Of a stretch of DNA of 64,000 nucleotides, positions 36,858 through 45,469 are shown one piece after another. The position numbers and the translations under genes were made by a program. Each line of letters begins with the position of its first letter. Within the stretch, counting starts at the first letter, position 1. Below the pieces are notes generated by a model that saw only the letters and a list, made by a program, of their open reading frames with translations, had not been told where the DNA came from and did no database searches. This DNA is from Candidatus Latescibacterota bacterium (GTDB taxonomy: Bacteria; JAAXHH01), in assembly GCA_022822725.1 (NCBI GenBank), contig JAJEAN010000007.1:936382-1000381 (forward strand). The letters are read 5' to 3'.

Positions 36858-38567
36858 TCAGGAAACGGCGCCGGCATCCCGCAGCCGGTCCGCGACGGCA
36901 ACATGCCCGTACCGTTCGGCCCAGGCAAGCGGTGTGGTCCAGGATTCCCCATGGGGCTGCGGATCGGCGCCATGCTGAAGATACAGTTCGACCAGGTCCT
37001 CGCGGGCCCAGCGAGCTGCCCAGGCAATCGGCGTGGAATGGAGCAGCGAATCCCTGCCGTCGAGCGAAGCGCCGAACTCGAGGAACATCCGGGCGAAGGT
37101 GATTCGCTCTTCGTCGGTCAAAACCGGTTCGCCCCAGACTTTGCCGGTGGCCGCGACATGGTGCAGCAATGACGTGTTGCGCCGGCCTTTCACGTTCGGA
37201 TCCACCCCGTGTTCAAGGAACATCCGCACGATCTCCGGAAAAACGGAGCGATCGAAATCCCGGAACTTGCGGTGGGGGCAGCACGGCCACAGACGAATAG
37301 GCTGGATGATCAGTCCATACCAGCGCGGGTCGTCCGGCGCCCAGTCCAGTTTGCGCAGGCACACGCCGACGACGCTGGGATCGCCACCGCAGGCGGCGCC
37401 CCACAGGATTTCCTCCACCAGGTCGGGTTTAAGGTTCAGGGCCATGACCGCGGCCGAGGTGTCGCATTCCAGTGCCGCGCCGTCCGGCGTCATCGTTCCC
37501 CCGTAGCGGTACAGCAATCGCTTCATGCGTTCGTCCCGGTTGTTGTAGGCGCGGCTCATGGGATTGCCGGAAGCGTAGACGGCGGCGTTGGGATCGGCGC
37601 CCCGTTCGAGCAGCAACTGCGCGATATCGTGCTGGCCGTCGCCGGCCGCGATCCACAGCGGTTCGCCCCAGTTGTACGTCTCTTCCTCCAGGGACTGGAT
37701 GCGGTACCGCTGGTCCGGGTCCATGCCGAGGTCCAGCAACAGCTTCACCATGTCGTACCGGTTATGGCGGACTGCGTCGCCCAGTAAGTGGGTTTCTGTT
37801 GCAATATCCGGTTCGAACAGATCGGGATGACTCGCGGCGACCTCGCGTACAGCTTCCGCGTCTCCCAGCATCACGTTCGTTCGCAGGCTCCGGGGAGCAC
37901 CCGCGCTCATGAGGATGCCGGCGGCCATGAAACACCCTTCCGACCGCCGCCGGTCCGTCGCGGCCGTTAGATCTACGGCCAGTTCGAGGGGGGTCCGGCC
38001 TTCGAGGTTGGTCTTGCCCGTGTCGGCTTTGACAGATAGCAGCGCCTGAACGAGTCCGGGATGTCCGTGGCTGGCCGCGTGGTGCAGGACCGTATTCCCG
38101 TCTTCGTCGCAGGCCTCCGCGAGTTCCGGCGCGGCGTGGATTTGCCGCATCGCACCGGCCACGTCACCGTCCGCGACTATCTCGGCGAGTCGCACCACTT
38201 CCGGTGAAACGGTCAGATTCGGGCAGAGGTTCGCCTCGCGCCTCCGCTCCAGCTCCTCATTGATCGTTTCAATGACATCATCGAATCCGCGGTCGCGCGC
38301 CATGACCAGAGGCGTGGACGCGTCCCTGTGGGGATAGACCCCCTGGTTGGGATCGGCGCCCGCGGACATGAGCGCGGAAACGGCTTCCGTCTGGCGGTTT
38401 ATCACCGCGTGGTGCAGGGCGCGGTGCTCGTCGTAGGACGCCGTATCCACCCCCACCAGGTGGGGGGCGACGGCCAGAATGGTATTCAGGCGTTCCATGT
38501 CGCCACCGGCCGATGCCTCGCACAGTTCGGCCACGGTGAAGGCGCCGGATGTCGTCTCGTTAGTCAT
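36858..38567 (-). CDS. Ankyrin-repeat protein
   Basis: The 569-residue protein is ankyrin repeats almost throughout (HRALHHAVINRQTEAVSALM, TVLHHAASHGHPGLVQALLS, PLWIAAGDGQHDIAQLLLER). Its C-terminal cap (STPIAWAARWAREDLVELYL then TTPLAWAERYGH) matches the cap of the sigma-ankyrin protein, so the two are related beyond the generic repeat. A Cys/Trp-rich stretch (RLWPCCPHRKF) lies at about residue 430. The start ATG overlaps the stop of the AHSA1-type gene (ATGA), which implies translational coupling. Confidence 0.9.
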   Translation of the reverse strand: MTNETTSGAFTVAELCEASAGGDMERLNTILAVAPHLVGVDTASYDEHRALHHAVINRQTEAVSALMSAGADPNQGVYPHRDASTPLVMARDRGFDDVIETINEELERRREANLCPNLTVSPEVVRLAEIVADGDVAGAMRQIHAAPELAEACDEDGNTVLHHAASHGHPGLVQALLSVKADTGKTNLEGRTPLELAVDLTAATDRRRSEGCFMAAGILMSAGAPRSLRTNVMLGDAEAVREVAASHPDLFEPDIATETHLLGDAVRHNRYDMVKLLLDLGMDPDQRYRIQSLEEETYNWGEPLWIAAGDGQHDIAQLLLERGADPNAAVYASGNPMSRAYNNRDERMKRLLYRYGGTMTPDGAALECDTSAAVMALNLKPDLVEEILWGAACGGDPSVVGVCLRKLDWAPDDPRWYGLIIQPIRLWPCCPHRKFRDFDRSVFPEIVRMFLEHGVDPNVKGRRNTSLLHHVAATGKVWGEPVLTDEERITFARMFLEFGASLDGRDSLLHSTPIAWAARWAREDLVELYLQHGADPQPHGESWTTPLAWAERYGHVAVADRLRDAGAVS

Positions 38568-39073
38568 GTCTGTTTCTCCTCGTCCGACATGTCACTGTCG
38601 TCGTTGCCCGTGACCAGGTGACCGTACCGATCCGCGTAAGTCTTCATCAGGTTGTCGTATCGGTCTTCTACCGTGGTCCCGGCCATATACGGTCCCAGGT
38701 GGTCGATGAAGGCGTGCCAGCCCGCTGCGAATCCCAGGAGGATATCGGGCATGGCGTGGGAATTCGTGAATCGAAGCCGCGTACCGCCTTCACAGGGTTC
38801 GAGCTCCCATCTTACCACGGAGAGACCCCAGGTATAGGCGAACACTCGTTCAGGCACCCATTCACAGACGGTCCCCTCCAGGCTGCCTTCCGATTTGAAA
38901 TCCACGAAGATCCTGCCGCCGATCCGGCGCTCCAGCGTGGTCTCGTATTTCATCCACGAAGAGATCCCGTCCGCCGTCGTGACGGCCTCCCAGACCCGGG
39001 AGACCGGATGGGCGTACGTTCGTTCGATTTCTATACAGTATTCCGGCGTTATCCTGGCCAGCGATTCTGCCAT
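38564..39073 (-). CDS. AHSA1/SRPBCC-type protein
   Basis: The protein is about 169 residues with the START/Bet v1-like AHSA1 fold: YCIEIERTYAHPVSRVWEAV at the N-terminus, IGGRIFVDFKSEG in the middle, and GWHAFIDHLG near the end. Such proteins bind hydrophobic ligands or act in stress responses. It is coupled to the ankyrin gene downstream by a four-base overlap. I use ATG 39073; no strong ribosome-binding site is visible. The C-terminal tail (DDSDMSDEEK) is acidic. Confidence 0.85.
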   Translation of the reverse strand: MAESLARITPEYCIEIERTYAHPVSRVWEAVTTADGISSWMKYETTLERRIGGRIFVDFKSEGSLEGTVCEWVPERVFAYTWGLSVVRWELEPCEGGTRLRFTNSHAMPDILLGFAAGWHAFIDHLGPYMAGTTVEDRYDNLMKTYADRYGHLVTGNDDSDMSDEEKQT

Positions 39074-39222
39074 GGCGATCACGTTTATTTAGTGCCCAAA
39101 AGCAAAGGTGCCGTTACAAAAAACTGAAGCCTCGGTGCGGGATTCATAATACTCAAGGGTAGAAACCGCGGCCCGGTTGACTACGGGGACCGGTTTCGCC
39201 GGCAAGTATGTCGACGTTTGTA

Positions 39223-39251
39223 TTGACAGTACGGCACGGCGGCACTAACCA
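39223..39251 (+). promoter_or_regulatory. Promoter candidate
   Basis: A perfect TTGACA (39223-39228) is followed after 17 bases by TAACCA (39246-39251), a weak -10, just before the ankyrin gene at 39279. Confidence 0.35.
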
Positions 39252-39278
39252 TGTTTATCGGTATTATGGGAGATGAAA

Positions 39279-40073
39279 ATGCGGTTTGACAAGGAAAAAC
39301 AGTGGATCGGCGCCGTGTACGCCGGCGACCTCGAACTCATGGCCGATATGCTGGCCGAAGACCCGTCGTTGGCGGACTTCAGGCATGAAGCCCTCGACGA
39401 TCCGTACCGCGAAGGCCGCTTTCCCGTCGCCACCCTGGCCTTTGCCGTGTGTGGACCGCCGCATCAGCAGATAGATTGGCGCCAGGTCGAGCGAAGGCTC
39501 AACTTCGACATGGTGAAACTGCTCGTCGAAGCAGGTGCCGACCCCAATATCGACAACATCCATGGACGGCCACTCTGTCTTTGTCGGGACGAAGGCATGG
39601 CGCGGTACCTGATCGACCACGGCGCCGATATCAACCTGTGGCACGATAACGGCGGCGCGCCCGTCTACTTCTCGGTCTGGCAAATCGATCCGGAACGGCT
39701 GAAGATGCAGATCCGGCTGGGAGCCGATCCCGGACAGATCAATCCCCACAACGGTTCATCCGCTTTACATTCCGCCGCGGAAGTCAGGCCAGGTGACGAA
39801 CATCTTGCCGATCACCTCGAAACCATTCGCATGCTGAAGGAAGCCGGCCTGGATCCCAATCACCGGGCGGGAATCGGCGTTCAGTCGGACTGGGGCCCCG
39901 TCTACCAGGGCGATGCGCCGCTGCACATGGCCGCCCAGTTGAACAGGCCCGAAGTGATCGAGGCGCTGATTGCCGCAGGTTGCGACCGGTCACAGACCAA
40001 CGTCGCCCATGAAACGCCGCGCGAAGTAGCCCAGCGGGTCGGGCGAGGCGAGGACATCGTCCGTCTGCTATAG
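39279..40073 (+). CDS. Ankyrin-repeat protein
   Basis: The 264-residue protein has ankyrin repeats such as MVKLLVEAGADPNIDNIHGR and PLHMAAQLNRPEVIEALIAA. There is no signal peptide, and no fused domain is seen at the N-terminus. I use ATG 39279 because GGGAG lies six bases upstream; an ATG two codons earlier overlaps that site. It is divergent from the AHSA1-ankyrin pair and is followed by a short tandem repeat. Confidence 0.87.
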   Translation: MRFDKEKQWIGAVYAGDLELMADMLAEDPSLADFRHEALDDPYREGRFPVATLAFAVCGPPHQQIDWRQVERRLNFDMVKLLVEAGADPNIDNIHGRPLCLCRDEGMARYLIDHGADINLWHDNGGAPVYFSVWQIDPERLKMQIRLGADPGQINPHNGSSALHSAAEVRPGDEHLADHLETIRMLKEAGLDPNHRAGIGVQSDWGPVYQGDAPLHMAAQLNRPEVIEALIAAGCDRSQTNVAHETPREVAQRVGRGEDIVRLL

Positions 40074-40082
40074 GCCGGCATC

Positions 40083-40170
40083 GGGAAGCGACCGGAGAGG
40101 GAATCGTCCGGCAACGGGAAGCGACCGGAGAGGGAATCGGGCGGCGAGGGGAAGCGACCGGCGACGGGCA
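40083..40170. repeat. 33-base tandem repeat
   Basis: A word beginning GGGAAGCGACCGG recurs at 40083, 40116 and 40149, giving a 33-base period; the first two copies are nearly identical and the third is diverged. It lies in the gap between the ankyrin and SDR genes. Confidence 0.75.
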
Positions 40171-40223
40171 GCGCCCGGCAGCCAGCACTGCTGTCCGGGA
40201 CTTCGGGACTGGGGGAACGGGTC

Positions 40224-40973
40224 ATGTCATACGACTTTACCGGCAAAGCCGCACTGGTAACCGGTGCGTGCAATGGAATCGGGCGATTCACGACGATCGC
40301 CATGCTGGAAGCCGGCGCTTCGGTGACCGCGGCGGACCTGGTCCCCTGTCCACGCACCCTGGAGCTTTTCCGGACACGCAGCGAAAAAGTGCACTTCATT
40401 CGTACCGATGTAACCGATGCCGCCCAGGTTCGGGCAGCGGTACGGCAGAACGGTAAACGGTTCGGCCGCCTGGATTTCGCGGTAAACAACGCGGGCGTCT
40501 ACAGGTACCAGGCTCTGACGCACAAGTGGAGAGAAGACCGGTGGGATGAAATGATCGACGTCAACCTCAAGGGCGTCTGGCTTTCCATGAAGTACGAGAT
40601 TCCCGCCATGCTCGATCAGGGCGGCGGGGCTATCGTGAACGTCTCGTCCGTCGCCGGCCTTGTGGGCATAGGCGGGATGTCCGGCTATGCCGCCAGTAAG
40701 CACGGCGTGATCGGCCTGACGAAAACCGCGGCGCTGGAATACGCCCGGGAAGGCATTCGAGTCAACTCGGTATGCCCCGGCAGCCTTGCCCGTCCGTCCC
40801 TTCGCTTCCCGCGCGTATTCACCGAGGACAGGGAGGATGACGGACGGCACCCCATGGGACGGTTCTGCAAGGGCGAGGAGGTGGCGGATGCCATTCTCTG
40901 GCTGTGCTCGGACCGGTCGTCCTTCACGACTGGACACGCCCTGTCCGTAGACGGCGGGTGGACGGCGCGCTGA
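40224..40973 (+). CDS. Short-chain dehydrogenase/reductase
   Basis: The 249-residue protein is a classical SDR: cofactor motif VTGACNGIGR, NNAG in AVNNAGVYR, the catalytic serine in NVSSVAG and the Tyr-x3-Lys in GYAASKHG. It would reduce or oxidise an alcohol/ketone with NAD(P)H; the substrate is unknown. A GGGGGAACGGG stretch precedes the ATG. It converges with the Gfo/Idh/MocA gene. Confidence 0.9.
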   Translation: MSYDFTGKAALVTGACNGIGRFTTIAMLEAGASVTAADLVPCPRTLELFRTRSEKVHFIRTDVTDAAQVRAAVRQNGKRFGRLDFAVNNAGVYRYQALTHKWREDRWDEMIDVNLKGVWLSMKYEIPAMLDQGGGAIVNVSSVAGLVGIGGMSGYAASKHGVIGLTKTAALEYAREGIRVNSVCPGSLARPSLRFPRVFTEDREDDGRHPMGRFCKGEEVADAILWLCSDRSSFTTGHALSVDGGWTAR

Positions 40974-41217
40974 AAGACGTACTGCTTCAGGTCACAGAAT
41001 CTCAGGACACTGAATCCCGGGTCAAGCCGGTCTCCGATCTTTGACGACCTGAGTATCGAATCCCGATTGCCAGGTCCTGCCATCATATTGCCCGGGATCC
41101 TCTGCCACCAGAGTTCGGCCGCCGGCGCCCTGAAGATCAGCGACTCTCTGGCCGGCATCGATCGGCGGCGCCATCGTCCTATCCTGGCAGTATTCGTATC
41201 GATGACGCCTCGTGCAC

Positions 41218-42261
41218 TCAGCCGATGTGAACCTTTTCGCCGGTCTTCGCGCTGTCGTACATCGCGTCGAGCAACAGCATGTACCGATAGGCGTCATGCG
41301 CATTCACATCGGGCTCTACGCGGCCGGCGACCGCCCGGGCGAAGTGTTCGACTTCATGGAAGAAGGGCAGTCCCTCTTCCGGTGGTTCGGAATGCGGCAC
41401 GTCGGATTCGTCTTCGATCTCCGTCGAAGTGAAAACCCCGTCCTCCATACGCCACAGTTTACCGTGGGAATAGGCGCCTTCACTTCCGTAGACCTCCACC
41501 ACGGTGGGCGTATCGCAGTGCACCCAGCGGGAGCAGTCTATCTGGATCGTCTTGCCTCCTTCGAAACCGGCTATACCCGATAGGTAGTCCTCGGCCGGCC
41601 CCTCCGGACCGTCATACAGCGCCTCGACGACGTGACTGGCGGCAAAAGCCCATTGGGGATCCGGACGCCCCATCCACCACCAGGCCAGGTCCAGCTCGTG
41701 AGACGCGTGCTGACCGAGGGCGCCGCCCTTCTGGCCGTACACGTGGGTCCAGGCTTCGGGACTGTCCAGCGGCGCCCTGTGGTTGTATTTCAGAAAGATG
41801 CGGGCATGGTACGGCTCGCCGATGCGCCCCCGGCTTAACGCGACGCGCGTCCTGCGGTTCACCGGATCGTGACGCATGAAGTAGCAGAACTGCATCGTTA
41901 CGCCTGCGCGCTCGGCCGCTTCCTTGAACGTCAGGATGTGGTCGGCGCGGGTGGCGTGCGGTTTCTGCACCAGCACGTGCTTGCCCGCGGCGATCGCGTC
42001 GAGGACCATGGGATAGCGGGCGGGTGGGTTCACCGCCAGGAGGACGGCCTCCACCTCTTTGTCGGCCAGCAGGTCCTGACAGGATCCGTAAAGACGCTGG
42101 ATGCCTTCCGCACGGCCCACCCGGTTCCGGCGCGCTTCGTCCAGGTCGCTGATCGCGACGACGTCGAGCAACGTGCTGGCACAGGCCGAACGTATGGCGG
42201 CATGGCCGGCCCATCCGCAGCCCACTACGCCGAACTGAATCGCTTTTTGCTTTGGTGTCAT
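41218..42261 (-). CDS. Gfo/Idh/MocA-family oxidoreductase
   Basis: The 347-residue protein has an N-terminal Rossmann fold (GVVGCGWAGHAAIR) and the catalytic motif as QKP (KHVLVQKPHA), with the lysine retained. The second domain shows HELDLAWWWMG. It probably oxidises or reduces a sugar or polyol derivative. It lies 30 bases downstream of pdxH on the same strand. Confidence 0.88.
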   Translation of the reverse strand: MTPKQKAIQFGVVGCGWAGHAAIRSACASTLLDVVAISDLDEARRNRVGRAEGIQRLYGSCQDLLADKEVEAVLLAVNPPARYPMVLDAIAAGKHVLVQKPHATRADHILTFKEAAERAGVTMQFCYFMRHDPVNRRTRVALSRGRIGEPYHARIFLKYNHRAPLDSPEAWTHVYGQKGGALGQHASHELDLAWWWMGRPDPQWAFAASHVVEALYDGPEGPAEDYLSGIAGFEGGKTIQIDCSRWVHCDTPTVVEVYGSEGAYSHGKLWRMEDGVFTSTEIEDESDVPHSEPPEEGLPFFHEVEHFARAVAGRVEPDVNAHDAYRYMLLLDAMYDSAKTGEKVHIG

Positions 42262-42291
42262 CGCCGGTTTCCCATGTCAGGGACGGCGGAT

Positions 42292-42930
42292 CTAGGGCGA
42301 CAGCCGTTCGATCTCCCAGTTGCCGTCCGCGCCGCGCCGGTACCGAATACGGTCGTGCAGACGGAGTTCCCGTCCCTGCCAGAACTCGAACTCATCGGGC
42401 GAAACGCGGAACCCGCCCCAGTTTTCGGGACAGGGCATGTCGCCGGAGAGGTGCGCCGTCCTCAGTGCCTCGTAGCGGTCCTCCAGCACCTTCCGATCGG
42501 AAATCACCTCGCTCTGGCTCGAGGCCATGGCCGCCAGACGGCTCTCCAGGGGCCTGGTCCGGAAGTATCGGTCGGATTCTTCTTCGGTAACCCGGTGCAC
42601 CGCGCCCGAAATCCGGACCTGGCGCCCGAGTTCGCGCCAGTAGAACACCAGGGCGGCCCTGGGGTTTTCGTCCAAGTCCCGGCTCTTCGCGCTTCGGTAG
42701 TCCGTGTAGAATACGAACCCCCGTTCGTCGACGCCCCGAAGTACGACGATCCTGGCCGACGGCACACCGTCCTTCGAAGCCGTGGCGACCGTCATCACGT
42801 CCGCCAGCTCGATCCCCGCGTCGACCGCGTTCCCGAACCAGGTGTCGAACTGCCTGAACGGGTCTGCGTCCAGATCCTGTTCATCCAGACTGGCGAATAC
42901 GTATTCCCTGCGGAGTGCGTCTGGGTCCAT
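42292..42930 (-). CDS. pdxH: Pyridoxine/pyridoxamine 5'-phosphate oxidase
   Basis: The 212-residue protein makes pyridoxal 5'-phosphate in the salvage pathway using FMN. Family signatures are RIVVLRGVDERGFVFYTDYR and, at the C-terminus, PDEFEFWQGRELRLHDRIRY. The length matches the family. The product is the cofactor for the PLP enzymes in this window (two class V aminotransferases and the SelA-like protein), although they are not linked to it. It is followed by a Gfo/Idh/MocA gene. Confidence 0.95.
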   Translation of the reverse strand: MDPDALRREYVFASLDEQDLDADPFRQFDTWFGNAVDAGIELADVMTVATASKDGVPSARIVVLRGVDERGFVFYTDYRSAKSRDLDENPRAALVFYWRELGRQVRISGAVHRVTEEESDRYFRTRPLESRLAAMASSQSEVISDRKVLEDRYEALRTAHLSGDMPCPENWGGFRVSPDEFEFWQGRELRLHDRIRYRRGADGNWEIERLSP

Positions 42931-42972
42931 TGGGTTACTTTCCGTGCTGGCTGTGCTGTCCGTGCTGGCCGC

Positions 42973-43377
42973 CTAACGCCACACGGCGAGAATCGCGCCC
43001 ATCAGCACGCTGTACAGCACACGGTATCCGGACTGGATCAGCCAGAGTTTCAGTCCCGTGTCGCCGAAGGCACTGTCCGAGGCCATCGCCGTTGCGATGA
43101 AGCCGATGCCCACGAGGAGCCCGATCGACACGCCTCCGCCCAGGGTCGATATGTCCAGGGCGCTGATGAACATCGCGAGTACGACCGCCGTAATCAGAGC
43201 GGTGAAGAAACTGATGACAAACGGCGCGGCGGACGGTTGGATCTGGTCCGTCGTCTTGCCCAGTGCGGACAGCCAGGCCTCGCCGAAAATCGGGCCGTAC
43301 CAGATCGCTCCGAGCGCGAACCCAGCCACCGTTGCCACGAGAATGGCCAGCCAGTTCAGTCCGGTTAACTCAAGCAT
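42973..43377 (-). CDS. DUF1761-type membrane protein
   Basis: The 134-residue protein has about four hydrophobic segments (LAILVATVAGFALGAIWYGP, FVISFFTALITAVVLAMFIS) and the DUF1761 motif GAIWYGPIFG near the N-terminus. The function is unknown. A strong AAGGAGG ribosome-binding site precedes the ATG. It lies 42 bases upstream of pdxH; the gap contains a few copies of a GTGCTG word. Confidence 0.85.
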   Translation of the reverse strand: MLELTGLNWLAILVATVAGFALGAIWYGPIFGEAWLSALGKTTDQIQPSAAPFVISFFTALITAVVLAMFISALDISTLGGGVSIGLLVGIGFIATAMASDSAFGDTGLKLWLIQSGYRVLYSVLMGAILAVWR

Positions 43378-43419
43378 GACGCCTCCTTGGTTCAGCAGGA
43401 TTTATTGTGGTACGACGGT

Positions 43420-44094
43420 CTATTCCAACGGTTCGCTTTCGTTCTTTCCGCCAGGTTCCGTGGTGGTTCCGCCATCCGATGATTCCGTCACCGGACGGAC
43501 CACGTACCGCAGGATGGTGACGTATTCCTCGGGGTTTCCCCTGAAAATCATGCCGGGTCCCTTCAGGTACTCCTCCTCGTGGGGACCTGCGAACGCATAT
43601 CCCCTTTCTGCCGCGAAACTGCGCAGTCTTTCTACGGAGGGAGTCTCGTCTTCATAGGGACCGATGTAAAGCAGTTCCACGACTTCTCCGTAATCCCAGG
43701 TCGTGAGCGATACCGTCATGCCGGGAATGTGGACGTACTCCGGCAGTTCCGCCACCGTGTCCGGAACGGGTATGCCATAGATACCGACCCACTCTTCCCT
43801 GGGCCGGTCGGGCAGGATCGGCCACCGGGCCCTCGGTGCCGGAACGGGCCAGTAATCCACGCCACCGACACTGTAGTACAGATCGTACAGCAATTCATAC
43901 GCATCGGACGCCACGTCGTTCGGGTCGCCCCTGGCCTCGACTACGATCATTCGTTGGGGCTGCATGGTTGAAATCGCGGGTTCGACGAGATGGCCATAGG
44001 ATGAAAGGTCGGGACCTTTCCACAGGTAATAGCCCATCACGGACACACCGGCGACAACCGCGACGACAAAGACCAGCAACAGTTTTTTTATCAT
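43420..44094 (-). CDS. GyrI-like ligand-binding domain with N-terminal membrane anchor
   Basis: The 224-residue protein starts with a single hydrophobic segment (LLLVFVVAVVAGVSVMGYYL), an anchor or signal peptide, followed by a GyrI-like/SOUL-type small-molecule-binding domain (for example IPGMTVSLTTWDYGE, then LYIGPYEDETPSVERLRSFA). It probably binds a small ligand in the periplasm or at the membrane. GGGAGGGAT precedes the ATG. Confidence 0.75.
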   Translation of the reverse strand: MIKKLLLVFVVAVVAGVSVMGYYLWKGPDLSSYGHLVEPAISTMQPQRMIVVEARGDPNDVASDAYELLYDLYYSVGGVDYWPVPAPRARWPILPDRPREEWVGIYGIPVPDTVAELPEYVHIPGMTVSLTTWDYGEVVELLYIGPYEDETPSVERLRSFAAERGYAFAGPHEEEYLKGPGMIFRGNPEEYVTILRYVVRPVTESSDGGTTTEPGGKNESEPLE

Positions 44095-44164
44095 ATCCCT
44101 CCCGTCCCTGTCAATCGCAGGTTCGAACGCAGATCGGGATTTTGCTATGAATCAGGTTCATCGC

Positions 44165-45337
44165 TCACCAGGCTTTCATCGCGGTTGCGCCGTGTCGAAT
44201 GGCGCGGCGGCCGTAGCGGTCCCTGATGGTGTCGAGCGCGCGCACGAGACGATCCGACTTCCCGTCGCCATCCCTGAAGAGATCGGTCTGTACGGGCTCT
44301 TCAGGCCTGACCAGGTTGCCGACGGCCACGCCGAGAAGCCGTATGCCCGTCTTGCCGTCCCATACGCCGTCGAACAGTTCCACGGCTGCCTTGCCGATAA
44401 CGAAATCGTTGTCTGTCGGTGCCACGGCGGCCTGCCGGGTCAGGGTCCTGAAATCCCCGAATCGGACCTTGATCCGGACCGTCCTGCCCAGGCGCCCCGC
44501 TTTACGCAGCCGGCGTCCCACCTTTTCGCTCTGGTCCACCAGCACACCGTGGCATTCCTCCCGGTCCGCCAGGTCCGTACCGAAGGTGTTTTCGTGGCCG
44601 ACCGACTTCGCGGGATGCCCGGTCACCACGGGCCGGTCGTCCTGCCCGCGTGAGATCCTTGCGAAATGGGCGCCGGCGGCGTTGCCGAGCAACCGTTGCA
44701 GTTCCTCGGCTGATCGCTGCTGCACATCCCCGATCGTCCTGAGTCCGATTCGGACCATACGCTCCTGCATTTCCCTGCCCGCGCCCCAGAGACAGGAAAC
44801 GGGCAGCGGCGCCAGGAAATCCGGTACGCGGTCCGGTGGGACGATCACCAGGCCATCGGGCTTGTCCAGGTCGGAGGCCACTTTGGACACGAACTTGCAC
44901 GGGGACACGCCTACGGATATGGTGAGGCGCGTTTCCTTCAGCACGTCCGCCTTGATTGACCGGGCGATTGCCTCGCCGTCGCCGAACAGCTGCGACGAAC
45001 CGGTGACGTCCAGGAACGCCTCGTCGAGCGACAACGGCTCGACGAGGGGCGTATACCGGTGGAAGACCTCCTGAACCTGCCGTGAAACCGCTCCGTAGGC
45101 CTCCGATCTGACGGGCAGGAAGATCCCGTCGGGACACAGCTTCCTGGCCGTTGTGCCCGGCATGGCGGAATGGACGCCGTATTCGCGCGCCTCGTAGGAA
45201 CAGGTGGAGACGACGGACCGAGGCCCATCGCCGCCGACGATGACCGGTTTGCCGCGCAACTCGGGTCGGTCCCGCTGCTCGACAGCCGCGAAAAAGGCAT
45301 CCATGTCCGCGTGCAGGATCGTACGTTGGCGATTCAC
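44165..45337 (-). CDS. dinB: DNA polymerase IV (Y family)
   Basis: The protein is about 390 residues. Translesion polymerase motifs are HADMDAFFAAVEQR (catalytic Asp), EAREYGVHSAM, SLDEAFLDVTGS (catalytic Asp-Glu) and GVSPCKFVSKVASD, followed by the helix-hairpin-helix thumb and the little-finger domain. It copies damaged DNA. I prefer GTG 45337, because family members begin just before the HADMD strand; a longer frame reaches 45418 from a TTG. It is not related to the DinB-fold protein at 14129. Confidence 0.93.
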   Translation of the reverse strand: MNRQRTILHADMDAFFAAVEQRDRPELRGKPVIVGGDGPRSVVSTCSYEAREYGVHSAMPGTTARKLCPDGIFLPVRSEAYGAVSRQVQEVFHRYTPLVEPLSLDEAFLDVTGSSQLFGDGEAIARSIKADVLKETRLTISVGVSPCKFVSKVASDLDKPDGLVIVPPDRVPDFLAPLPVSCLWGAGREMQERMVRIGLRTIGDVQQRSAEELQRLLGNAAGAHFARISRGQDDRPVVTGHPAKSVGHENTFGTDLADREECHGVLVDQSEKVGRRLRKAGRLGRTVRIKVRFGDFRTLTRQAAVAPTDNDFVIGKAAVELFDGVWDGKTGIRLLGVAVGNLVRPEEPVQTDLFRDGDGKSDRLVRALDTIRDRYGRRAIRHGATAMKAW

Positions 45338-45469
45338 GGTTATAGTAAGGCGACGTGCATGTGAATGTGTTGAACGGACTATACATCCAATTAAATGATT
45401 CATGCGCCGGGCGTACAAGGGCTTTGTTGCCCAATCGCAGAGTAAGCTGCGACTCCGATGAAAAGCACT

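Noticed and set aside
40083-40170. CRISPR array
   Set aside because: Three 33-base units without unique spacers and no cas gene.
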